In this document: positions 16,430-23,725 of the stretch, piece by piece | Layout of the letters: every line of letters starts with the position of its first letter | How positions within the stretch are numbered: the stretch's first letter is position 1 | Assembly: GCA_009773975.1 (NCBI GenBank) | Contig: VSMX01000006.1 | Coordinates: forward strand, 2,206 to 26,685 | Direction of reading: 5' to 3' | Origin: Desulfovibrio sp. | Lineage (GTDB): Bacteria; Desulfobacterota; Desulfovibrionia; Desulfovibrionales; Desulfovibrionaceae | DNA: 24,480 nucleotides | Position numbers and translations under genes: made by a program | Notes under the pieces: generated by a model | Told to the model about the DNA's origin: nothing | Database searches by the model: none | The model's input: the letters and a program-made list of their open reading frames with translations, nothing else

Positions 16430-17483
16430 TTTTGGAAAAAATTTCGATTTTCTTAACGAGAATCTGGCCTCGGCCAACTTTGCCATGGTCATGTCCACGG
16501 GCATCGTTTCCATTGCATTACATTTGCTTGGTTGCGAATGGGGCGCATGGATCTTGTTTTTGGTCAACATTGTCATGTTTGTCGCGCTCTGGATATTTTA
16601 TATTATTAAATTGCTGCGCTGGCCCAAAAAGATGCTGGCTGATTTTTCTGATCATCTGGCTGGTCCGGGCTTTCTGACAATCGTGGCCGGCACGAATATC
16701 CTTGGCAGCCAGTTTGCGGTTCTTGCCGGCTGCCATGAGCTTGCGGAAGCGCTGTTCTGGCTTGGAACCAGTTGCTGGATCTTTATTCTCTGGGGTACAT
16801 TCTATTTCATATTTACCAGGAATCCCAAGCCACCTGTTGCCAGGGGCATAAACGGCGCGTGGCTGGTAGCCACGGTCAGTACCCAGTCCATCGTTATTCT
16901 TGGCTCGACAATAGCCGCGAAGGTGGGCTGGAACCTGGAAGTGGCCTTTTATATTTTGACCGCGCTTTTTGTGCTTGGCCTGATGTTATACATTCTGGTG
17001 ATCACTGCGATTTTTTACCGTTATTGTTTTGCCGAAATGCTGCCAGAGGAGATGAATCCGACCTACTGGATTGACGCCGGCGCCGTTGCGATTTCGACCC
17101 TGGCAGGCGCGACGCTGATTCTTCATTACGGTGAAACGCCAATGCTCGACCAGTTCATGCCCTATATCAAGGGCACTACGCTTCTGACATGGGCCACGGC
17201 CACATTCTGGATTCCCATGCTCTTTTTGTTCGGAATCTGGCGCCATATTCTCAAGGGCTACCCATTCACCTATCAGGCGGCTTTTTGGGGCATGGTATTC
17301 CCCATGGGCATGTACACGGCCTGTACCGCAACATTCGCGCATGCGCTCAAGTTTCCGGCTTTAATGGTTGTGCCGCACTGGTTTATCTGGGTGGCCCTAA
17401 TTGGCTGGACAGCTACCTTTGTCGGCATGCTTGGATCTCTCTGGCATATTTTGCGCTACGGTCCGCCAGATCATTTATTCTGA
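16416..17483 (+). CDS. TDT-family (TehA/SLAC1/Mae1-like) anion transporter
   Basis: A 355-residue integral membrane protein with about ten hydrophobic segments. The start of the membrane domain, SANFAMVMSTGIVSIALHLL, and the GAWLVATVSTQSIVILGS segment fit the tellurite-resistance/dicarboxylate transporter (voltage-dependent anion channel) family. Known members move malate, sulfite, chloride or nitrate. ATG 16416 is chosen because CAGGAGG lies at 16406-16412; the frame extends to 16374 without a ribosome site. The 14-base overlap with narI shows it is the last gene of the nar operon, where narK is often found. Nitrate uptake, nitrite release or sulfite efflux are all possible; the substrate cannot be read from the sequence. 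Confidence 0.85.
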   Translation: MKISDFGKNFDFLNENLASANFAMVMSTGIVSIALHLLGCEWGAWILFLVNIVMFVALWIFYIIKLLRWPKKMLADFSDHLAGPGFLTIVAGTNILGSQFAVLAGCHELAEALFWLGTSCWIFILWGTFYFIFTRNPKPPVARGINGAWLVATVSTQSIVILGSTIAAKVGWNLEVAFYILTALFVLGLMLYILVITAIFYRYCFAEMLPEEMNPTYWIDAGAVAISTLAGATLILHYGETPMLDQFMPYIKGTTLLTWATATFWIPMLFLFGIWRHILKGYPFTYQAAFWGMVFPMGMYTACTATFAHALKFPALMVVPHWFIWVALIGWTATFVGMLGSLWHILRYGPPDHLF

Positions 17484-17492
17484 AGTTGATAT

Positions 17493-17522
17493 GAAAAAGC
17501 GCGCCGCTGGGCGCGCTTTTTC
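17493..17522 (+). terminator. Intrinsic terminator of the nar operon
   Basis: GCGCGCC (17499-17505) pairs with GGCGCGC (17510-17516) around a GCTG loop. The flanking AAAAA (17494-17498) and TTTTT (17517-17521), plus an outer G-C pair, extend the stem to 13 bp. It begins nine bases after the transporter stop. The A/T flanks would allow termination in both directions, but no convergent gene is present. Confidence 0.9.
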
Positions 17523-18154
17523 AATTTGGCATTTGGAACACCCTGCGGGCGTGGGGAAGGCTGCTTCTTACGCCGTTACGCGGTGCGCTGGGCTTCACCT
17601 GGCGTACAGATGATTTAGTATATCATCAGTAAATATTTTGAATGGAATGACCTTGGAAATGCTGATATGGTGTAAAAAATATCTTGACTATATATAATTT
17701 ATTGATTAAGTGATTTTGGCTTTGCTATTGCACAGCGTTCCCATATTTAAGGGAAGGGCAGGTTGAGTCTGCCCGGTTGTGCCCACTGTAGCGAAACATC
17801 GGTTTCGAACCATTGGGCTTTGACATTCGCAGGCGTTGCCAAATGCCTTCAATGTCTGGCCGTTTCAGCTCAAGAACGGATCCCGTATGGAGTGAATTCA
17901 TACGCCCGGGGCTGTAAGGTAAGGGTGATTAATTGGCGACCCCTGCGGGATGTTTCTTGCAGTCATTCCATGACGCGCAGAAGGTCCACCAGGGAGCGGT
18001 AAAAGCGACTGGTGGATTTCCCGTTGCCATTTAAGGCAGTCTTTTTATCCAGCCATTTTCATTCTTATTTGTTTCTCCAAAATTCGGACAAGGCGCCCGG
18101 GCACAGGTTCGCCAGGCGGCGGCCGGAAAGTTTTTTCAACTGGAGTTAGGCATA
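17523..18154. other. Non-coding region upstream of the S10 operon
   Basis: About 630 bases with no credible gene; the short open frames here resemble nothing I know. It holds an imperfect hairpin bounded by TACGCC and GGCGTA just after the terminator, an AT-rich zone from about 17620 to 17735, two hairpins in a row (TTCCC 17738-17742 with GGGAA 17751-17755; GGGCAG 17756-17761 with CTGCCC 17769-17774), and an 8-bp stem TCCACCAG 17985-17992 with CTGGTGGA 18009-18016. A leader RNA for the ribosomal operon is likely within it. No tRNA and no str-operon genes (rpsL, rpsG, fusA, tuf) are present. Confidence 0.6.
17626..17735 (+). promoter_or_regulatory. AT-rich zone, probable S10 operon promoter
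   Basis: The most AT-rich stretch between the nar terminator and rpsJ. TTGACT at 17684-17689 and TATAAT at 17693-17698 are both good single elements but are too close to work together, and each lacks a strong partner at 16-18 bases. TTGATT at 17702-17707 with the extended -10-like TGCTATTG at 17723-17730 is another option. Placement of the start site is therefore uncertain; the leader would be about 400 bases or more. Confidence 0.35.
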
Positions 18155-18472
18155 ATGACGACTGTAAGCAGTGATCGTATTCGAATCAAACTTAAGGCTT
18201 ACGATTATCGTATTCTCGACAAGGCCGTGGCCGAAATTGTAGATACGGCGCGTAATACCGGCGCTGGCGTTGCCGGTCCAATCCCCTTGCCAACCAATGT
18301 GCACAAGTACACAATTCAAAGATCCGTTCATGTGGATAAAAAATCGCGTGAACAATTTGAAATGCGCATCCATAAAAGGTTGATGGATATTTTGGAACCA
18401 ACGCAGCAAACTGTTGATGCGCTCGGCAAGCTATCCCTGCCCGCGGGCGTATTTGTGGAAATCAAGCTATAG
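18155..18472 (+). CDS. rpsJ: 30S ribosomal protein S10
   Basis: A 105-residue small-subunit protein, full length for S10, and the first gene of the ribosomal block. The conserved GPIPLPTN is at 41-48 and is followed by the IQRSVHVDKKSREQFEMR loop region. In other bacteria S10 also serves as NusE in antitermination. The ribosome site is GGAG at 18142-18145 with a nine-base gap to ATG. It is separated from rplC by 11 bases. Upstream lies a long non-coding stretch rather than tuf or fusA. Confidence 0.98.
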   Translation: MTTVSSDRIRIKLKAYDYRILDKAVAEIVDTARNTGAGVAGPIPLPTNVHKYTIQRSVHVDKKSREQFEMRIHKRLMDILEPTQQTVDALGKLSLPAGVFVEIKL

Positions 18473-18483
18473 CGGGAGGAAAT

Positions 18484-19113
18484 ATGGCTGAAAAATTGGG
18501 ACTTTTGGGTCGCAAACTCGGAATGACCCGTATTTTTGCTAGTGATGGATCAGCCGTTCCAGTCACAGTTATTGCTGCTGGTCCCTGTCCTGTAACGCAA
18601 GTCAAATCAATGACCAAAGATGGTTACAACGCATTGCAAATTGCTTTTACCAAAGCGAAGGCCAAGCATGTAACAAAACCCATGCAGGGACATTTTGCCA
18701 AGGCGGATGATGGCTTTTACCGCCATTGCCGTGAAATCAGGCTTGTAGATTCGCCGGAACAAAAATTGGGAGATATTCTGACAGTAGATATTTTCAATCC
18801 CGGCGATGTGGTGAAAGTAACAGGCAAAAGTTTGGGGAAAGGCTATCAGGGCAGAATGAGACGATGGAATTTTGCCGGCTCCAAGGATAGCCACGGCTGT
18901 GAAAAAGTTCATAGAAACAATGGCTCTATCGGTAACAATACATTTCCCGGACATGTTTTCAAGGGCAGAAAAATGGCTGGCCATTGGGGAAATGAAACCG
19001 TAACTGAAACCGGCTTGCTTATTGTTGGAGTTCGCCCCGATGATAACGTAATTCTGGTTAAAGGATCCGTGCCTGGTCCGCGAAATGGTCTGGTGCTGGT
19101 GCGCAAGCAATAG
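18484..19113 (+). CDS. rplC: 50S ribosomal protein L3
   Basis: A 209-residue protein that folds near the peptidyl transferase centre and starts 50S assembly. The L3 signature FAGSKDSHGCEKVHRNNGSIG lies around 130-150, followed by PGHVFKGRKMAGHWGNE. At the place where E. coli L3 has the PrmB-methylated glutamine (MAGQMGNE), this protein has His167, so that modification is not expected; histidine here is seen in other phyla as far as I recall. The ribosome site is GGGAGGA directly after rpsJ. Confidence 0.98.
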   Translation: MAEKLGLLGRKLGMTRIFASDGSAVPVTVIAAGPCPVTQVKSMTKDGYNALQIAFTKAKAKHVTKPMQGHFAKADDGFYRHCREIRLVDSPEQKLGDILTVDIFNPGDVVKVTGKSLGKGYQGRMRRWNFAGSKDSHGCEKVHRNNGSIGNNTFPGHVFKGRKMAGHWGNETVTETGLLIVGVRPDDNVILVKGSVPGPRNGLVLVRKQ

Positions 19114-19123
19114 GGTAAAACAG

Positions 19124-19756
19124 ATGGCAACCATAAAAATATTTGATCAGAACAAGCAGGAGACCGGCGAGACCACACTTGCGCCGGAAGTCTTTGAAGT
19201 CGCAGCCAGACCTGAAATCCTGAATTTTGTGGTCAGGTCCCAGATGGCCGCGCGTCGTTCCGGTACCCATAATGCAAAAACCCGCGCCCAGGTATCTGGC
19301 GGGGGTAACAAACCCTGGAAACAAAAGGGTACAGGCAGGGCCAGGGCAGGCTCCAATCGTTCTCCGATTTGGCGCGGAGGCGCTATTGTCTTCGGCCCTG
19401 TGCCACGGGATTATGGTTTCAAGGTCAATAAAAAGATTCGCGAACTTGCAATGAAAATGGCGCTATCAAGCAAGTTGCAGTCCAATTCCATGCTGGTAGT
19501 GAACAAGATTGACCTGGATGAACCAAAAACCAGGCTCTTTGCAGCTATTGCAAATAAACTTGGGCTTGAAAAAGCGCTTATTGTAACACCCGAAGAAAAC
19601 GAAACGCTAGTGCGTTCCAGCCGCAATATCCCGGGAATTGCGACAACAACGCCAGCCCAGCTCAATGTTCTTGAGATTTTGGACTGCAAGCAATTGGTAA
19701 TCCTGGAGGGAGCCATAAAACCAATCGAATCGCGTTTCATCAAGGGGGAGGCGTAA
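19124..19756 (+). CDS. rplD: 50S ribosomal protein L4
   Basis: A 210-residue exit-tunnel protein (E. coli 201). The tunnel loop region GGGNKPWKQKGTGRARAGSN (about 59-78) is conserved, followed by RSPIWRGGAIVFGP. ATG 19124, ten bases after rplC, is chosen; the frame extends upstream to 19085 inside rplC but homologues begin at MATIKIFDQ. In enterobacteria L4 represses the S10 operon through its leader. Whether that applies here is unknown, although a long leader is possible upstream of rpsJ. Confidence 0.97.
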   Translation: MATIKIFDQNKQETGETTLAPEVFEVAARPEILNFVVRSQMAARRSGTHNAKTRAQVSGGGNKPWKQKGTGRARAGSNRSPIWRGGAIVFGPVPRDYGFKVNKKIRELAMKMALSSKLQSNSMLVVNKIDLDEPKTRLFAAIANKLGLEKALIVTPEENETLVRSSRNIPGIATTTPAQLNVLEILDCKQLVILEGAIKPIESRFIKGEA

Positions 19757-19757
19757 A

Positions 19758-20048
19758 ATGGATTGGACAGATGTGCTCTTGAAACCAATTCTGACCGAAA
19801 AAACGACCATGCTCAAAGATTCAGTCAATCAGGTGGCTTTTCTTGTGCAGCCAGGGGCCAACCAGCTCGAGGTCAGGGAAGCAGTTGAGAAGGCGTTTGA
19901 TGTCAAGGTCAAATCGGTAAACATTGTCAGGCGCAAACCTTTGAATCGCGAACGTCAGGGGCGTGTCATAGGACGTAAATCCGGCTTCAAGAAAGCTTAT
20001 GTGATGCTTGAGGAAGGAGAAAAAATCGAGTTTTTTGAGGGAGTATAG
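19758..20048 (+). CDS. rplW: 50S ribosomal protein L23
   Basis: A 96-residue protein at the tunnel exit, the docking point for trigger factor and SRP. It starts MDWTDVLLKPILTEKTTML, with the typical PILTEK motif at 9-14. VEKAFDVKVKSVNIV and the basic GRKSGFKKAYVML segment also match the family. It begins one base after the rplD stop, with GGGGGAGG upstream inside the rplD end, and precedes rplB by two bases, so translation is probably coupled. Confidence 0.97.
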   Translation: MDWTDVLLKPILTEKTTMLKDSVNQVAFLVQPGANQLEVREAVEKAFDVKVKSVNIVRRKPLNRERQGRVIGRKSGFKKAYVMLEEGEKIEFFEGV

Positions 20049-20050
20049 TT

Positions 20051-20899
20051 ATGGCTGTACGTAAGCTTAAGCCAACTTCCGCCGGACGCCGTTTTCAGAC
20101 TGTTTCCGACTTTGAAGAAATCACAAGGACAACACCAGAAAAGTCTTTGACGGAAGGTTTGCCCAAAAAAGCCGGACGCAACAATCGTGGTCGAGTGACC
20201 AGCCGGCGCAGAGGCGGTGGTGTAAAACGTCTTTACAGGGTTATTGACTTCAAGCGCAACAAAATCGGAATTCCTGCAACGGTTGCAGAAATAGAATATG
20301 ACCCAAACAGAACCGCCCGCATTGCCCTTCTGCATTATGCGGATGGTGAAAAGCGCTATATTCTCGCGCCCGTTGGTCTAAAGCAGGGCGATGTCGTCAT
20401 GAGCGGCGTGGATGCACGTACTGGAACCATGGCCGACATCAAGCCGGGCAACGCGCTTGAAATGGCCAAAATTCCCGTAGGCACAGTTATCCATAATATC
20501 GAACTTTCACCCGGGCGGGGAGGCCAGATTTGCCGTTCGGCCGGAACATATGCCCAGTTGGTAGCCAAGGAAGGAAAATACGCGCTTTTGCGGCTTCCGT
20601 CAGGTGAAGTCAGAAAAGTCCTGGCAAGTTGCACTGCTACAATTGGACAGGTAGGCAATATCTCCCACGAGAATATCTCTCTCGGCAAAGCCGGAAGAAA
20701 CCGTTGGCTTGGGCGCCGTCCAAAAGTCCGCGGCGTAGCCATGAATCCAATCGACCACCCTCTTGGAGGTGGTGAAGGCAGAAGTTCTGGCGGCAGACAT
20801 CCTGTTTCTCCCTGGGGTATGCCAGCAAAAGGTTACAAGACAAGAGACCGGAAAAAAGCTTCTTCGAAGCTGATAGTCAAACGCCGCGGCCAGAAGTAG
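20051..20899 (+). CDS. rplB: 50S ribosomal protein L2
   Basis: A 282-residue primary rRNA-binding protein needed for subunit joining and peptidyl transfer. NNRGRVTSRRRGGG near 44-57 and MNPIDHPLGGGEGR (231-244) are the diagnostic parts; His236 corresponds to the essential E. coli His229. The C-terminal KGYKTRDRKKASSKLIVKRR tail is normal. It is slightly longer than E. coli L2 (273), with the added residues around TTPEKSLTEGLPKKA in the N-terminal part. The ribosome site GAGGGAG overlaps the rplW stop. Confidence 0.98.
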   Translation: MAVRKLKPTSAGRRFQTVSDFEEITRTTPEKSLTEGLPKKAGRNNRGRVTSRRRGGGVKRLYRVIDFKRNKIGIPATVAEIEYDPNRTARIALLHYADGEKRYILAPVGLKQGDVVMSGVDARTGTMADIKPGNALEMAKIPVGTVIHNIELSPGRGGQICRSAGTYAQLVAKEGKYALLRLPSGEVRKVLASCTATIGQVGNISHENISLGKAGRNRWLGRRPKVRGVAMNPIDHPLGGGEGRSSGGRHPVSPWGMPAKGYKTRDRKKASSKLIVKRRGQK

Positions 20900-20908
20900 G
20901 AGTAGCTG

Positions 20909-21193
20909 ATGCCAAGATCTTTGAAAAAGGGACCATTTATTGATGGCCATTTGCGCAAAAAGGTAGAAATGGCGGTCGCAAATAATGACCGCAGGGTTGT
21001 AAAAACCTGGTCTCGCCGTTCCACCATCCTGCCTGAAATGGTTGGTCTTACATTTGCCGTGCATAACGGCAAAAAATTTGTGCCTGTTTTTGTTACGGAA
21101 AACATGGTGGGCCACAAGCTCGGGGAATTTTCTCCAACCCGTACCTTTCACGGCCATGCAGCCGACAAGAAAGCCAAAGCCGCCAAAAAATAG
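20909..21193 (+). CDS. rpsS: 30S ribosomal protein S19
   Basis: A 94-residue head protein of the 30S subunit. It starts MPRSLKKGPFIDGHLRKKVE, the standard S19 opening, and contains TWSRRSTILPEMVG and the signature GHKLGEFSPTRTFHGH at about 69-84. Length is normal. It lies nine bases after rplB. The region between its TAG stop (21191-21193) and rplV is where the rplV start problem occurs. Confidence 0.98.
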   Translation: MPRSLKKGPFIDGHLRKKVEMAVANNDRRVVKTWSRRSTILPEMVGLTFAVHNGKKFVPVFVTENMVGHKLGEFSPTRTFHGHAADKKAKAAKK

Positions 21194-21202
21194 GGTAATG
21201 AT

Positions 21203-21531
21203 ATGGAATAGCAAGATATCAGCGTGTATCTCCGCGCAAGGCGCGTCTTGTGGCTCATAATGTGCAGGGCCTTGGCGTGGAAGATGCAATGAATATCCTG
21301 CGTTTTACTCCCAACAAGCCTGCCGGAATAATTTATCGCGTTATGAAGAGTGCGCTGGCCAATGCCACACAGTCAGGAGGTGTGGACGTGGATGCGATGA
21401 TAGTTAAAGAAGTGATGGTAAACGAAGGGCCAATGTGGAAACGTTTTATGCCACGAGCACAGGGCAGGGCCACAAAAATTCGCAAGCGCACAAGCCATAT
21501 CACAGTTATACTTTCGGAAGGGAAGGAATAG
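21203..21531 (+). CDS. rplV: 50S ribosomal protein L22 with a disrupted start (apparent 1-base deletion)
   Basis: L22 lines the exit tunnel with L4. The conserved frame reads IARYQRVSPRKARLVAHNVQ and continues through NEGPMWKRFMPRAQGRA to KRTSHITVILSEGKE at 21531. That frame has no ATG/GTG/TTG before GTG 21250, which is too late because SPRKARL lies upstream, and a TGA at 21199-21201 closes it. The ATG at 21203 is spaced correctly after rpsS but reads ATG GAA TAG. Adding one A to the AA at 21207-21208 would give M-E-I-A-R-Y-Q-R-V and a 109-residue protein, matching the 110 residues of E. coli L22. Either the assembly misses one A, or the gene uses an odd start (ATA 21208) or a -1 shift. As an essential gene, a true null is unlikely. 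Confidence 0.9.
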
Positions 21532-21534
21532 GCT

Positions 21535-22176
21535 ATGGGTCAAAAAGTACATCCTTTTGGCTTCCGGTTAGGTTATAATAAAAACTGGCAGTCCCGCTGG
21601 TTCAGCAAAAAAGAATACCCCAGTCTTGTATTTGAAGACAGCAAGATTCGTGATTATGTAAAAAAGCTGTTGTATAAGGCAGGCTTGTCAAAGATTGAAA
21701 TTGAGCGTGCTGGCGACAAGGTTCGTCTTATTCTTTCCACAGCCAGACCAGGAATTGTAATTGGCCGGAAAGGCGTGGAAATTGAAAAATTGCGCGGCGA
21801 TCTTAAAAATAAATTTGGCAGGGAATTCTCCCTGGAAGTCAACGAAATCCGCCGGCCTGAAATTGATGCGCAGCTTATAGCGGAAAATATTGCGCAACAG
21901 CTTGAGCGCAGGGTTGCTTTCCGCCGCGCCATGAAACGCACGGTTTCCATGGCAAGAAAATTTGGAGCCGAAGGAATCAAGGTAACTTGTTCCGGAAGGC
22001 TTGCAGGCGCGGAAATTGCCCGCACCGAGTGGTACAGGGATGGTCGCGTTCCCTTGCAGACATTGAGAGCCAATATTGACTTTGGATTTGCCGAAGCCCA
22101 CACAACCTATGGCATTATTGGAGTCAAGGTGTGGGTTTACAAGGGCGAAATCCTTGATAAAGAGGTTGAACAATAA
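21535..22176 (+). CDS. rpsC: 30S ribosomal protein S3
   Basis: A 213-residue protein at the mRNA entry site. It opens MGQKVHPFGFRLGYNKNW. The KH-domain GIVIGRKG motif is at 73-80, and the C-terminal domain has IKVTCSGRLAGAEIARTEWY and the YGIIGVKVWVYKGE ending. It is a little shorter than E. coli S3 (233), within the usual range. The gene starts three bases after rplV; its TAA overlaps the rplP ATG by one base. Confidence 0.98.
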   Translation: MGQKVHPFGFRLGYNKNWQSRWFSKKEYPSLVFEDSKIRDYVKKLLYKAGLSKIEIERAGDKVRLILSTARPGIVIGRKGVEIEKLRGDLKNKFGREFSLEVNEIRRPEIDAQLIAENIAQQLERRVAFRRAMKRTVSMARKFGAEGIKVTCSGRLAGAEIARTEWYRDGRVPLQTLRANIDFGFAEAHTTYGIIGVKVWVYKGEILDKEVEQ

Positions 22177-22589
22177 TGCTTGCGCCCAAAAAAGTTAAAT
22201 ATAGAAAATGGCAGAAAGGACGCCTGCGCGGACTTGCCACCAGAGGTGCTTCATTGGCCTATGGTGATATAGGTCTCAAGGCAACACAGCATGGCCATCT
22301 TTCAAGCCAGCAGATAGAAGCGGCACGTATTGCCATGATGCGCCACATCAAACGTGGCGGAAAGGTCTGGATCAGGATCTTTCCCGACAGGCCTGTAACT
22401 GCAAAACCACTGGAAACCAGGCAAGGCTCCGGTAAGGGCGCCCCTGTTGGCTGGTGCGCTCCTGTTAAACCCGGACGTGTTTTGTATGAAATCAAGGGCG
22501 TTGGAATGGATCTGGCAAAGGAAGCCCTTACACGAGCAGCCCATAAATTGCCGATCAAGACGGTTATTGTGGTCAGGGAGGGCTTTTGA
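22176..22589 (+). CDS. rplP: 50S ribosomal protein L16
   Basis: A 137-residue protein that helps position A-site tRNA. It begins MLAPKKVKYRKWQKGRLRG and contains WIRIFPDRPVTAKPLETRQG, GKGAPVGWCAPVKPGRVLYE and AAHKLPIKT, all standard for L16. The start overlaps the rpsC stop (TAATG), and the end overlaps rpmC (TGATG), so translation of all three is probably coupled. Confidence 0.98.
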   Translation: MLAPKKVKYRKWQKGRLRGLATRGASLAYGDIGLKATQHGHLSSQQIEAARIAMMRHIKRGGKVWIRIFPDRPVTAKPLETRQGSGKGAPVGWCAPVKPGRVLYEIKGVGMDLAKEALTRAAHKLPIKTVIVVREGF

Positions 22590-22819
22590 TGGCTACATCC
22601 AAAAAAAATGAAAAAACAACGCGTCCCTCCGCAAAGCAGTTGAGAGAAATGAGCGTTGAGGAACTCTCGAAAAAGCTTTCAGAGGAAAGCGAAGAGTTGA
22701 TGCGCGCCCGTTTCAAACACGCGGCTGCCGCCCTTGAAAAAACATCCGAAATCAAGGAAATGCGGAGGCAAATTGCACGTATTTCCACTGTACTGAATGA
22801 AAAGAAAGTGAAGGCCTGA
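22589..22819 (+). CDS. rpmC: 50S ribosomal protein L29
   Basis: A 76-residue, mostly helical protein near the tunnel exit. The L29 core runs from KQLREMSVEELSKKL to the IARISTVLNEKK end. Compared with E. coli L29 (63 residues) it has a Lys/Thr-rich N-terminal extension of about 16 residues, MATSKKNEKTTRPSA. ATG 22589, overlapping the rplP stop, is chosen over the TTG just before it because AGGGAGGG lies at the right distance. An in-frame ATG nearer the core (22649) would give a protein without the extension and lacks a good ribosome site. Confidence 0.95.
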   Translation: MATSKKNEKTTRPSAKQLREMSVEELSKKLSEESEELMRARFKHAAAALEKTSEIKEMRRQIARISTVLNEKKVKA

Positions 22820-22820
22820 A

Positions 22821-23084
22821 ATGCAAGCTCTGGAACATCATAAAGGCAGAGTAATGACCGGCATGGTTATCAGCGACAAGAATGACAAGACAATTGTTGT
22901 GCGCGTTGAGACGCTGGTCAAACATCCTCTGCTGAAAAAATATATCCGGCGCCGCAAAAAATTCACGGCGCATGATCCCAATAATGAATGCGGTATTGGG
23001 GATATGGTCAAAATAATCGAATTCAGGCCACTTTCCCGAAACAAACGCTGGCATCTTGTATCCATTATCGAAAAAGCGGTATAG
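22821..23084 (+). CDS. rpsQ: 30S ribosomal protein S17
   Basis: An 87-residue OB-fold protein that binds 16S rRNA early in assembly. HKGRVMTGMVISDKNDKTIVV at the start, HPLLKKYIRRRKKFTAHDPNN in the middle and GDMVKIIEFRPLSRNKRWHLV at the end are the usual S17 elements. It begins one base after rpmC and ends nine bases before rplN. Confidence 0.97.
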   Translation: MQALEHHKGRVMTGMVISDKNDKTIVVRVETLVKHPLLKKYIRRRKKFTAHDPNNECGIGDMVKIIEFRPLSRNKRWHLVSIIEKAV

Positions 23085-23093
23085 GGGAACGCC

Positions 23094-23462
23094 ATGATCC
23101 AGGTAGAAACAACACTGAATGTGGCGGATAACTCAGGCGCCAAAAAAGTATCATGCATTAAAGTTCTTGGTGGTTCGCACCGCCGTTATGCTTCTTTGGG
23201 AGATGTGATAATGGTCTCTGTAAAAGAAGCGATGCCGCATAGCAAAGTCAAAAAAGGCGATGTAATGAAAGCGGTTATCGTGCGTACCGCAAAAGAAGTG
23301 CGGCGCATGGATGGCAGTTATATCAAATTTGATGGCAATGCCGCGGTCCTGCTTTCCAATCAGGGCGAACCAGTGGGCACACGTATTTTTGGTCCTGTGG
23401 CTCGTGAACTGCGCGCACAGAACTTTACAAAAATTGTATCTCTTGCGCCGGAAGTGCTCTAG
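23094..23462 (+). CDS. rplN: 50S ribosomal protein L14
   Basis: A 122-residue protein at the subunit interface and the expected first gene of the spc part of the cluster. MIQVETTLNVADNSGAKKVS, GDVIMVSVKEAMP, KKGDVMKAVIVRT and GTRIFGPVARELR are all typical, and length equals the family norm. Downstream, instead of the few bases seen elsewhere in this cluster, 263 bases separate it from rplX. Confidence 0.98.
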   Translation: MIQVETTLNVADNSGAKKVSCIKVLGGSHRRYASLGDVIMVSVKEAMPHSKVKKGDVMKAVIVRTAKEVRRMDGSYIKFDGNAAVLLSNQGEPVGTRIFGPVARELRAQNFTKIVSLAPEVL

Positions 23463-23725
23463 TGGCATGTCATTTTTTACTGTCGTAAAAAATGAGGATC
23501 GCAAGACAAAAAACCTTTTTTTGTCATGCGTACGCCGCCGTTGGCGGCGCGCAATCCCTTTCGGGACAGTGACCAGTGTCGCGCGCTACGCGATGCAGGT
23601 GCCGTGAACCCAGACTCGGCTGGGGCGCGAGCAAGAGGCTCAATAATGGTGCATAAATGCCATGGTGCCGGATTCCAATACAAATTTTGTTTTGGGAAAA
23701 GCGCAAAATGGTGCAGGAGTGTAAG
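23463..23725 (+). other. 263-base structured spacer between rplN and rplX
   Basis: Three hairpins follow each other in the first half. TCATTTTTTAC 23470-23480 pairs with GTAAAAAATGA 23485-23495. GACAAAAAA 23505-23513 pairs with TTTTTTGTC 23517-23525, with flanking GCA/TGC extending it to 23501-23529. CGCCGCC 23533-23539 pairs with GGCGGCG 23543-23549 around GTT. The second half (23550-23725) contains no plausible gene and ends in the rplX ribosome site CAGGAGTG. Open frames across it match nothing known. Confidence 0.75.

Noticed and set aside
17804..17820. tRNA gene suggested by a T-loop-like GGTTTCGAACC
   Set aside because: No acceptor, anticodon or D-arm pairing can be built around it.
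17763..18002. Small open frame of 79 codons upstream of rpsJ
   Set aside because: No clear ribosome site, no recognisable protein features, and it spans structured non-coding sequence.
18025..18046. Intrinsic terminator TGCC-ATTTAA-GGCA with a downstream T-run
   Set aside because: A four-base stem is too weak; it may be part of a leader at most.
23311..23607. 98-codon frame across the rplN-rplX spacer
   Set aside because: It overlaps most of rplN's 3' part in another frame and has no start context or known motif.
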